DNA of 12,845 nucleotides, taken from contig DIDN01000106.1 of the NCBI GenBank assembly GCA_002418185.1, positions 1-12,845 of the forward strand, read 5' to 3'. The translations under genes and the position numbers were made by a program. Shown one piece after another: positions 1 through 5,577 of this stretch. The notes beneath the pieces are model-generated. The model saw nothing but the letters and a program-made list of their open reading frames with translations, was not told where the DNA came from and made no database searches. Within the stretch, counting starts at the first letter, position 1; each line of letters opens with the position of its first letter. Source of the stretch: Deltaproteobacteria bacterium UBA5799 (lineage in GTDB: Bacteria; Desulfobacterota; GWC2-55-46).

Positions 1-1
1 C

Positions 2-958
2 GATATAGCCCCGGGGGTGTCCTCCTCCGAGATAGAAGAAGCGTACGGGCGGGCTATCTCGGACCTCAGCGGGGACTCGGCAGCTCTCTATTCCCTCTAT
101 ACGCCGGAGGAGAAAGAGCAGCTCATAGCCAGGATAAACGAGGCCTACGAGGTCCTGAGCGACCCTGAGCGGCGGGCGGCTTACGATGCCGAGCCCGCCG
201 GAAAGCATGAGCCGGACACGACGCGCGAGTTCGAGCTCGATGATTTCGGCACCGCGGCCCCGGGCGCCGCGCCGCGGCGGTTCACGAGATATGGGAAGTC
301 CGCCAGGTTCTCGGTGCCGCCAGCTGCGGCAGCGGTCGGAAACTCGATCATAACCGAGCAGTACCGGATCCTCTACTCAAGGCTGCACCGGCTGGCCGAG
401 CAAGCGCCGCTCAAGACCATAGCGGTTACCAGCGCGGTCAAAGGAGAAGGGAAATCCGTCACCTCGATAAACCTCGCGTATGTGACCGCTTGCGAGTTCA
501 AGAAAAGGGTGCTGCTTGTCGAATGCGACCTGCGGAAACCCTCGACCCTTGCGGGCATGATTGAGCGCGAGGGCTCGGCCGGACTGGCGGACGTCCTCGA
601 AGGCAGGGCCGACATACGCGAGGCAGTCTGCCGTCTGGACGGGACGAGCCTATACCTCCTTACGTCGGGCGCTTGCACCAGGAGCTCCTCCGAGCTCATA
701 GATTCGCCCTACCTCAAGTCGCTCATCCAGGGCTTCAAGGACGAGTTCGACTATATACTGGTGGACACCCCGCCCATACTGCCCCTGGCTGACATGAACA
801 TCATATCAAGGCTGGTGGACGGGACGTTGCTGGTAGTGCGGGCCGGAGCCACCCCGAAAAGAGTCGTAATGAACGCGGTCCAGTCGCTCTCCGGAGGACG
901 GTTCATCGGGGCGGTGCTCAACGGGACTGATACAGCCATGAACAGGTATTACTATTAG
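2..958 (+). CDS. BY-family tyrosine autokinase with N-terminal J-like module (5' partial)
   Basis: Cytoplasmic P-loop tyrosine kinase of the CpsD/CapB/Wzc-C type, probably the XrtA-associated autokinase (TIGR03018-like) that controls polysaccharide chain length with a membrane partner. The frame is open to the left edge, so the gene is 5'-truncated. The GTG at 17 falls inside the first J-domain helix-turn and is probably not the true start. Counting that GTG as residue 1: a J-like module at about 1-57, ending in the typical LSDPERRAAYD string but lacking HPD; a low-complexity linker at about 58-100; Walker A KGEGKS (142-147, Lys146); Walker A' VLLVECDLRKP (165-175); Walker B YILVDTPP (246-253). 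The last three residues are YYY (311-313), a short form of the C-terminal tyrosine cluster that BY kinases autophosphorylate. No membrane segment is seen, so the Wzc-like activator must be a separate protein, presumably encoded upstream. The kinase call is firm; the chaperone-partner role of the J-like part is unproven. Confidence 0.9.
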   Translation, partial: DIAPGVSSSEIEEAYGRAISDLSGDSAALYSLYTPEEKEQLIARINEAYEVLSDPERRAAYDAEPAGKHEPDTTREFELDDFGTAAPGAAPRRFTRYGKSARFSVPPAAAAVGNSIITEQYRILYSRLHRLAEQAPLKTIAVTSAVKGEGKSVTSINLAYVTACEFKKRVLLVECDLRKPSTLAGMIEREGSAGLADVLEGRADIREAVCRLDGTSLYLLTSGACTRSSSELIDSPYLKSLIQGFKDEFDYILVDTPPILPLADMNIISRLVDGTLLVVRAGATPKRVVMNAVQSLSGGRFIGAVLNGTDTAMNRYYY

Positions 959-973
959 AAAGAGAGCAGACCA

Positions 974-2362
974 ATGTTCTTCAACAGGCACCCTTCAAAG
1001 AGATTAGTGTACATAGGGATCCTCGAGGGCCTTCTCATATTCCTTGCCTCGCTCGGGTCGGTGGCGATACGGCTCTCCTTCAACGGCGGGGCTATCGTCG
1101 AATACGACCCAAATTACCTGAGGAGCCTGGTACTCACCGCGACCTACCTGGTCACCTTCTACTACTTCGACCTCTACACGCCGGACATGTACCGCCCGAG
1201 CCGCCACATGTTCTCCCGGCTCATAAAAGGCATGCTCGTAGCCGCGATTATTCAGTTCAGCCTTTTCTACATAGTTCCCTCGCTCAAGATATGGCGGGGC
1301 ATACTGCTCATAAACATGCTGGTAATGCCGTCGGCGATAATATGCTTCAGGCTCCTCTTCTCGAAGATACTGAAGATCAAGCTCCCCGGTAAGCGCGTCC
1401 TCATCATAGGGGCAGGCGAGCTTGCGAAGAAGATCGGGAGCGAGATATACTCCAAGCCCGAGAACGGCCTCAAGCTCGTGGGGTTCATAGACGACGACCC
1501 GGCGAAATACGGGCTCTCCATAGTAAACCCCGGCGTTATAGGCGGCTACGGCGACATAAACAGGCTCGCGGACGAGCAGAATATCGACCTGATAATCGTC
1601 GCCCTACCGGACAGGCGGGCCAAGCTCCCCATGTCGGCCCTCCTCGACTGCAAACTCAAGGGCATATCCATTGAAGAGAGCGAGACCTTCAAGGAGAGGC
1701 TCACGGGCAAGATACCCCTTGATCATCTGAAACCGAGCTGGATGGTGTTCTCGGACGGGTTCAGGTCGCTCAGGTCAAGGAAGTTCGTCAAGAGGACCCT
1801 TGACATCTTCTTCGCCTCCCTCTGGCTCGTGGTCGCAGCCCCGATAATGCTCCTTACTGCAGCCATAATCAGGCTCGAATCGAAGGGCCCGGTCATATTC
1901 AGGCAGGTCAGGGTGGGCGAGCACGGGAAGGAATTCAACATCTACAAGTTCCGTTCGATGCGCCTGGACGCCGAGGAAAAGACCGGGCCGGTATGGGCAT
2001 TGGCAAATGACGACAGGGTCACCCTGGTCGGGCGCATAATCAGGAAGCTCCGCATAGACGAGATCCCGCAGCTCATAAACGTATTGAAGGGCGACATGAG
2101 CTTCGTGGGCCCGAGACCAGAGCGCCCTTTTTTCGTAAAAAAGCTCCGGGAGGAGATCCCTTACTATAACATCAGGACTGTGGTTAAGCCGGGCCTTACC
2201 GGCTGGGCGCAGATAAAGTACCCTTACGGCGCGACCCTGGAGGACGCCGTAGAGAAGCTCCAGTACGAGATCTTCTACATAAAAAACATGTCGCCCCTGC
2301 TGGACTTGATGATAATGTTCTGGACCATAAAGGTAGTGCTCACCGGCAAGGGAGCAAGGTAG
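974..2362 (+). CDS. Undecaprenyl-phosphate sugar phosphotransferase (XrtA-system TIGR03013 type)
   Basis: Polyisoprenyl-phosphate hexose-1-phosphate transferase of the WbaP/EpsB family. It moves a sugar phosphate from a nucleotide sugar onto undecaprenyl phosphate at the inner membrane, the first committed step of glycan assembly. The 462 aa length is normal for this class. About four N-terminal membrane segments are visible (roughly 11-35, 52-66, 84-103, 106-125). A Rossmann-like CoA_binding_3 region follows, with RVLIIGAGEL at 141-150. The C-terminal Bac_transf domain runs from about 271 and shows FVKRTLDIFF (271-280), a hydrophobic membrane-anchoring stretch (281-298), KFRSM (325-329), DEIPQL (362-367, the acidic catalytic pair), SFVGPRPERP (376-385) and GLTGWAQ (407-413). 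The ATG at 974 lies 15 bp after the kinase stop, so the two are probably cotranscribed; the Shine-Dalgarno is only a weak purine run. The XrtA-linked subfamily fits the exosortase downstream. The sugar transferred cannot be told from sequence alone. Confidence 0.93.
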   Translation: MFFNRHPSKRLVYIGILEGLLIFLASLGSVAIRLSFNGGAIVEYDPNYLRSLVLTATYLVTFYYFDLYTPDMYRPSRHMFSRLIKGMLVAAIIQFSLFYIVPSLKIWRGILLINMLVMPSAIICFRLLFSKILKIKLPGKRVLIIGAGELAKKIGSEIYSKPENGLKLVGFIDDDPAKYGLSIVNPGVIGGYGDINRLADEQNIDLIIVALPDRRAKLPMSALLDCKLKGISIEESETFKERLTGKIPLDHLKPSWMVFSDGFRSLRSRKFVKRTLDIFFASLWLVVAAPIMLLTAAIIRLESKGPVIFRQVRVGEHGKEFNIYKFRSMRLDAEEKTGPVWALANDDRVTLVGRIIRKLRIDEIPQLINVLKGDMSFVGPRPERPFFVKKLREEIPYYNIRTVVKPGLTGWAQIKYPYGATLEDAVEKLQYEIFYIKNMSPLLDLMIMFWTIKVVLTGKGAR

Positions 2363-2411
2363 AGCTGGATTCAGGTTGATTTTCCCGGGGTTCCCGCCGA
2401 TATAGAATACA

Positions 2412-2900
2412 ATGAATAACTGGTACGCCATATACACGAAGCCTGGCTGCGAGGGCATGGTATCCTCCCGCCTTATGAGGAGCGGTTTCAGGGTGCTGAA
2501 CCCGCTCCTCAGGGAGCGGAAGCTTTACCGGAGGAAGCTCCGGTACGTGGTATCCCCTCTTTTCCCCTGTTATATCTTCGCCGAGCTGGACCTTCCGGCC
2601 CATTACCGGCTCATAAAATACACGCGCGGCGTAAGGCAGATAGTCGGGAACGAAGCCGCGCCCCAGCCGGTCCCAGGGCAGATAATCGACTCCATCCTGG
2701 GCAGGATGGAGAACGGCGTGGTTGCCCTGAAAAGGGAGGCGTTCAGCCCCGGGGAGAGCGTTTCCATAAAGGGAGGCGCCTTCGAGGGGTTCGAGGCGCT
2801 CTTCGAACGTGAGATGGGGAGTTCTGAAAGGGTAAGCATATTGCTTAAGGCCCTGAACGTCAGGGTGATACTTGACAGGGCCCTCCTGGCAAGGATTTAA
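2412..2900 (+). CDS. RfaH-like NusG-family transcription antiterminator
   Basis: Specialised NusG paralogue that would bind RNA polymerase and keep it elongating through a long polysaccharide operon (RfaH/UpxY/LoaP group). At 162 aa it equals the remembered length of E. coli RfaH, and the resemblance is close: WY(A/L)xYxK at the N-terminus with Lys10 kept, PLFPxY(I/L)F at 49-56, TRGV at 71-74, and GAFEGFEALF (122-131) in the KOW-type C-terminal domain against GAFEGFQAIF in RfaH. The NGN domain is about 1-100 and the C-terminal domain about 110-162. At the position of RfaH Glu48, which salt-bridges to Arg138 in the closed form, this protein has Ser48, while Arg140 appears to match Arg138. The gene starts 49 bp after the sugar transferase and no clear Shine-Dalgarno is visible. 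A terminator follows 12 nt after the stop and an ops-like site 109 nt after it, so the probable target is the adjacent operon. Confidence 0.92.
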   Translation: MNNWYAIYTKPGCEGMVSSRLMRSGFRVLNPLLRERKLYRRKLRYVVSPLFPCYIFAELDLPAHYRLIKYTRGVRQIVGNEAAPQPVPGQIIDSILGRMENGVVALKREAFSPGESVSIKGGAFEGFEALFEREMGSSERVSILLKALNVRVILDRALLARI

Positions 2901-2912
2901 GCATAGAGCACC

Positions 2913-2940
2913 AGGGCAGCGGAACCGATGCTGCCTTTTT
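2913..2940 (+). terminator. Intrinsic terminator after the RfaH-like gene
   Basis: An 8-bp stem pairs 2913-2920 (AGGGCAGC) with 2930-2937 (GCTGCCTT), including one G-U pair. The loop is 9 nt (2921-2929) and the core is six uninterrupted pairs, GGCAGC/GCTGCC. Five T residues (2936-2940) follow the core. It begins 12 nt after the stop of the RfaH-like gene, the classic layout of a Rho-independent terminator. It would end or attenuate transcription coming from the left block. Strength is inferred from the drawn pairing only; no energy was calculated. Confidence 0.8.
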
Positions 2941-2973
2941 GAAGCACCTTGTACCACCATTCAAAAATAGCCT

Positions 2974-3009
2974 GTTCAACGGGTGCAAAAAATCCGATTG
3001 CACCTGAAC
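2974..3009. repeat. 12-bp inverted repeat with a 3-nt bulge (hairpin or operator)
   Basis: The left arm is GTTCA (2974-2978) plus GGTGCAA (2982-2988), interrupted by the three bases ACG (2979-2981). The right arm is TTGCACC (2998-3004) plus TGAAC (3005-3009). All 12 arm positions pair perfectly around a 9-nt A-rich loop (2989-2997). There is no T tract after it, so it is not an intrinsic terminator. It ends one base before the ops-like element, so it could be a leader RNA hairpin forming behind RNA polymerase paused at that site, or a DNA operator. The pairing is directly visible; the role is inferred. Confidence 0.75.
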
Positions 3010-3021
3010 GGCGGTAGCCTG
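3010..3021 (+). promoter_or_regulatory. ops-like (operon polarity suppressor) element
   Basis: The sequence GGCGGTAGCCTG matches E. coli ops, GGCGGTAGCGTG, at 11 of 12 positions, including all of the 8-base core GGCGGTAG. It also fits the elemental pause consensus, with GG upstream and a pyrimidine-G step (TG) at the putative pause end. In enterobacteria this site pauses RNA polymerase and exposes non-template DNA that recruits RfaH. Here it lies 109 nt downstream of an RfaH-like gene and about 113 nt before the preferred deacetylase start, on the coding strand, in a non-coding leader. I found no second copy of the core on either strand by eye. Function in this organism is inferred, but site plus cognate protein family makes it likely. 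Confidence 0.72.
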
Positions 3022-3133
3022 CCCGGAATCACCCGAACAAATGACAAACAGATACCCCCATTGCTCGATTCATGCAGAGCACGCGGCCAGTCCCGGTATC
3101 GGTGCGCCCCGAGCCGTGCAGCCCGATTCAGGG

Positions 3134-4024
3134 ATGAAGGAAAACCCGGCCCCGTTGAACGCCATGACCATAGACGTCGAGGACTATTTCATGGTCTCCG
3201 CGTTTTCCAAGGTCGTCAGGTTCGAGGAGTGGGGGAAATACGAGAGCCGGATCGAGCGCAGCACCTCTGGCGTGCTCGATATACTTGACGAATACGATGT
3301 GAAGGCCACTTTTTTCGTTTTAGGCTGGGTCGCGGAACGAAACCCCGCACTGGTCAGACAAATCCACAGCCGGGGGCACGAGGTAGGCAGCCATGGCTAC
3401 AGCCACCGTCTTGCCTATGAAATGTCCCCCGGGGAGTTCAGGAAGGATGCCAGGAGATCCAAGCAGCTAATCGAGGATATAATCGGCAGGCCGGTAAAGG
3501 GGTACAGGGCGGCAAGCTATTCGGTCACGAAAAAATCACTCTGGGCCCTCGACGTGCTGATAGAGGAGGGGTTCGAATACGACTCCAGCATATTCCCGGT
3601 AGTCCATGACATATACGGCATCCCCGGGGCCAGCCGGTTCCCCCACATCATAACCAGGCCGTCCGGCGTTATAACGGAGTTCCCCATCTCCACGGTAGAG
3701 ATGAAGGTGCTGGGGCTTAAGGCCAGCTTACCGATAGCCGGCGGGGGCTACTTGAGGTTGCTGCCCGCGTGGCTGATAAAGAAATGCATAGACCACGTGA
3801 ACGCAAAGGAAAAACAGCCGGCTGTCATATACCTGCACCCGTGGGAGATAGACCCTGGGCAGCCGAGGATAAATGCCGGCCTTAAGTCCAGATTCAGGCA
3901 CTATGTGAACCTCGACAGGACAGCTTTGAAACTCAGGTACCTTCTGTCATCTACCAGCTTTCGTCCGATGGAGGACGTCCTTGCGGCGGTCCAGTTAGGG
4001 GAAAACCTGGAGAGAAGAACTTGA
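3134..4024 (+). CDS. Polysaccharide deacetylase, XrtA/PEP-CTERM locus type (DUF3473)
   Basis: NodB-fold carbohydrate esterase, TIGR03006-like, expected to N-deacetylate the exopolysaccharide. From ATG 3134 it has 296 aa. Visible motifs are MTIDVEDYF (11-19), with the family's D-x-E-D in place of classical TFDDG; HEVGSHGYSH (82-91), carrying metal-ligand His87 and His91; GYRAASYS (123-130); YDSSIFP (149-155); and YLHPWEID (233-240), with His235 as the likely catalytic His. The DUF3473-like tail follows. The start is uncertain. ATG 3041 is in frame and would add 31 residues, but that extension looks unlike a protein N-terminus of this family. ATG 3164 (Met11) would begin right at the conserved block. 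No candidate has a good Shine-Dalgarno. There is no signal peptide, so it is probably cytoplasmic. It is the first gene after the ops-like site, and its stop overlaps the exosortase start. Confidence 0.9.
   Translation: MKENPAPLNAMTIDVEDYFMVSAFSKVVRFEEWGKYESRIERSTSGVLDILDEYDVKATFFVLGWVAERNPALVRQIHSRGHEVGSHGYSHRLAYEMSPGEFRKDARRSKQLIEDIIGRPVKGYRAASYSVTKKSLWALDVLIEEGFEYDSSIFPVVHDIYGIPGASRFPHIITRPSGVITEFPISTVEMKVLGLKASLPIAGGGYLRLLPAWLIKKCIDHVNAKEKQPAVIYLHPWEIDPGQPRINAGLKSRFRHYVNLDRTALKLRYLLSSTSFRPMEDVLAAVQLGENLERRT
4009..4014 (+). promoter_or_regulatory. Ribosome binding site fixing the exosortase TTG start
   Basis: GGAGAG lies six bases before TTG 4021, inside the 3' end of the deacetylase gene. 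It supports the unusual TTG as the true exosortase start and implies translational coupling across the TTGA overlap (4021-4024). Confidence 0.65.
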
Positions 4025-5577
4025 CCACGGCCTCCCCTCTCGATCATAAAAGCGGCATTGGAGCCTTCTACGAGGATAGAAGCTTCTGGGCCTGCTGCGT
4101 CCTTATATCCGCAGCCTTCATCCTGAGCCATGCGAAGCTATTCGCCATCCTCGTCGGTTCATGGTTGAACAGCTCGGTGTATTCGCACGGCTTTCTTGTC
4201 CCGTTGATAAGCCTGTATCTCGTATGGGAATACAGGGGCGCGCTTGAACGAATAAGCCCCTCTCCGTCCTACCTTATGGGTTTTATTCTTCTGTCCTTAG
4301 GGCTTGCCCTGCATCTCGCGAGCCAGGCAGCCGGAATACTCGTCATACAGGAGGCCTCGCTGATAATAACCATATCCGGGATGGTGCTTTTCATCCTGGG
4401 CCCCGGCTTTCTGAGGAACCTGGCCTTCCCGATCCTTTACCTGTCGTTCATGCTGACCTCCTGGGGCATTTTCACCGAGAGGCTGCATATGCCGTTCCAG
4501 CTTTTTTCGGCCGACCTCGGCACAAGACTCCTGCACATCGTTGGAGTCCCTGCATATCTGGAATCCGTCTACATAATGCTGCCTGACATAACCCTCGAGG
4601 TTGCCAGAGAGTGCAGCGGCGTGAATTACCTTGTGTCCGTTGCCGCGCTCGGGATACCCCTGGCGTATCTGGCACTTAAAAGCTGGCCGAGAAGGGTGCT
4701 CCTCGTTTCAGGCGCGCTTATTGTAGCCGTGCTCGCCAACAGCTTGAGAGTGGCCCTTATAGGGGTGCTCTCATATCATAATTTCTCAGGGGCCCTGCAC
4801 GGCCCCATGCACATACTGCACGGGATGTCTGTCTCCGTAATCGGCTTCGCCGCCCTGTTTGCCGGCGTGCTGCTGCTATCAGAAAAGAGGAGCCCTGCAA
4901 TAAAAACCGGCGCGGAGACGGTTCCCGCGGACGACGTTCAAAATGCCGCCAGGGGGAGGGCCAATAAATACCCGCTATTCATAACCGTGCTGATGCTTTT
5001 TTCCTTCGGAATCTTGTCGAATTACTACCAGCCCTCCAGCGTGAAACCGAAGCTGGATATGGACCGATTCCCGGACAAGATTGGAGAATGGAGCAGGGTG
5101 GACGAAAAGCCGTTACGTATCGTGCCCTGGATTGGAGCGGACCACGAGGTCCATGGTGTTTACAGACACGCCGGTGGAGCGGAGATGACTTTATATGTCG
5201 GATACTTTGAGCAGCAGACGCAAGGCAAGGAGGTCGTCAACGATCAAACGAAAAGACTGCACGCCAAATCCGTGAAAAGGACCTTGACACTGACCAGGGG
5301 TCGGCAGGAGCAGACTGCGGAGGTAAATGTGCTGGCCGGACCTGGACGGGAAATGAGCATGACGCTCTTCTGGTACGACCTGGACGGGAAAATCGTTGAC
5401 GGAAGGATGTCCGCACTGGCCCATACTGCCTGGCATGGGATCGCAAGGGGCAGGACGAACGGCGCCTTCGTCGCGGTAAGCAGCCATGCGAAAGATGCAG
5501 ACCCGGCAAACTGGCGCAGCGACCATGAGGAGGATTTCATATCGTCCCTCATTCCCGTATTGAACGAGTATATATGA
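4021..5577 (+). CDS. xrtA: Exosortase fused to an EpsI domain (XrtA type)
   Basis: Polytopic inner-membrane cysteine transpeptidase-like enzyme that would process PEP-CTERM-tagged exported proteins, fused to a periplasmic EpsI (DUF3485) domain; 518 aa. Residues about 20-290 are mostly hydrophobic helices. The exosortase signature residues are present: Cys198 in RECSG, Arg243 in NSLRVALIG, and His260/His264/His267 in HGPMHILHG. After a linker and another membrane segment (about 320-335), the EpsI part (about 345-518) shows FPDKIGEW, a Y-V-G-Y-F block and QTQGKEVVN, which fit the fused XrtA/EpsI form. It starts at TTG with a Shine-Dalgarno six bases upstream. The TTGA overlap with the deacetylase and the ATGA overlap with the next gene both suggest coupled translation. 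The TIGR03006- and TIGR03013-like neighbours argue for XrtA rather than another exosortase class. No PEP-CTERM substrate gene is in the window. Confidence 0.93.
   Translation: MTTASPLDHKSGIGAFYEDRSFWACCVLISAAFILSHAKLFAILVGSWLNSSVYSHGFLVPLISLYLVWEYRGALERISPSPSYLMGFILLSLGLALHLASQAAGILVIQEASLIITISGMVLFILGPGFLRNLAFPILYLSFMLTSWGIFTERLHMPFQLFSADLGTRLLHIVGVPAYLESVYIMLPDITLEVARECSGVNYLVSVAALGIPLAYLALKSWPRRVLLVSGALIVAVLANSLRVALIGVLSYHNFSGALHGPMHILHGMSVSVIGFAALFAGVLLLSEKRSPAIKTGAETVPADDVQNAARGRANKYPLFITVLMLFSFGILSNYYQPSSVKPKLDMDRFPDKIGEWSRVDEKPLRIVPWIGADHEVHGVYRHAGGAEMTLYVGYFEQQTQGKEVVNDQTKRLHAKSVKRTLTLTRGRQEQTAEVNVLAGPGREMSMTLFWYDLDGKIVDGRMSALAHTAWHGIARGRTNGAFVAVSSHAKDADPANWRSDHEEDFISSLIPVLNEYI

Larger units (their letters stand above)
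2941..3133 (+). promoter_or_regulatory. Non-coding leader and control region of the downstream operon
   Basis: No convincing gene lies between the terminator and the deacetylase. The stretch holds a bulged inverted repeat and an ops-like element (listed separately). A promoter is expected between about 2938 and 2975 because it follows a terminator and precedes a long operon. However, only poor matches are visible, such as TTGAAG at 2939 or TTGTAC at 2949, with an A-rich stretch near 2962-2969 and no TATAAT-like hexamer. I see no strong Shine-Dalgarno before either candidate start of the deacetylase (3041 or 3134). If 3041 is the true start, the leader ends at 3040. Confidence 0.55.

Noticed and set aside
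17..19. GTG as true start of the tyrosine kinase
   Set aside because: The frame is open to the window edge and the J-like module would begin mid-domain; the gene most likely starts upstream.
1775..2458. Long antisense open frame (227 codons)
   Set aside because: It lies opposite the strongly conserved transferase domain and is a shadow of its codon bias; no domain or ribosome site.
2340..2960. Antisense open frame (206 codons)
   Set aside because: It covers the RfaH-like gene and terminator in reverse; low-complexity product, no recognisable motif.
2939..2968. Possible sigma-70 promoter (TTGAAG with A-rich -10)
   Set aside because: The -35 is moderate but no acceptable -10 hexamer sits at 16-18 bases, so it is not listed as a promoter.
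2981..3004. Possible sigma-54 promoter around TTGCACC
   Set aside because: TTGCA is present but no GG lies at the required distance upstream on either strand; the sequence is better explained as an inverted-repeat arm.
2983..3288. Open frame of 101 codons on the + strand
   Set aside because: It crosses the inverted repeat and ops-like site, then runs out of frame through the conserved start of the deacetylase; the product is Arg/Gly-rich and resembles nothing.
3691..3705. CGGTAG occurrences inside the deacetylase gene as further ops copies
   Set aside because: They lack the full GGCGGTAG core and lie in coding sequence.
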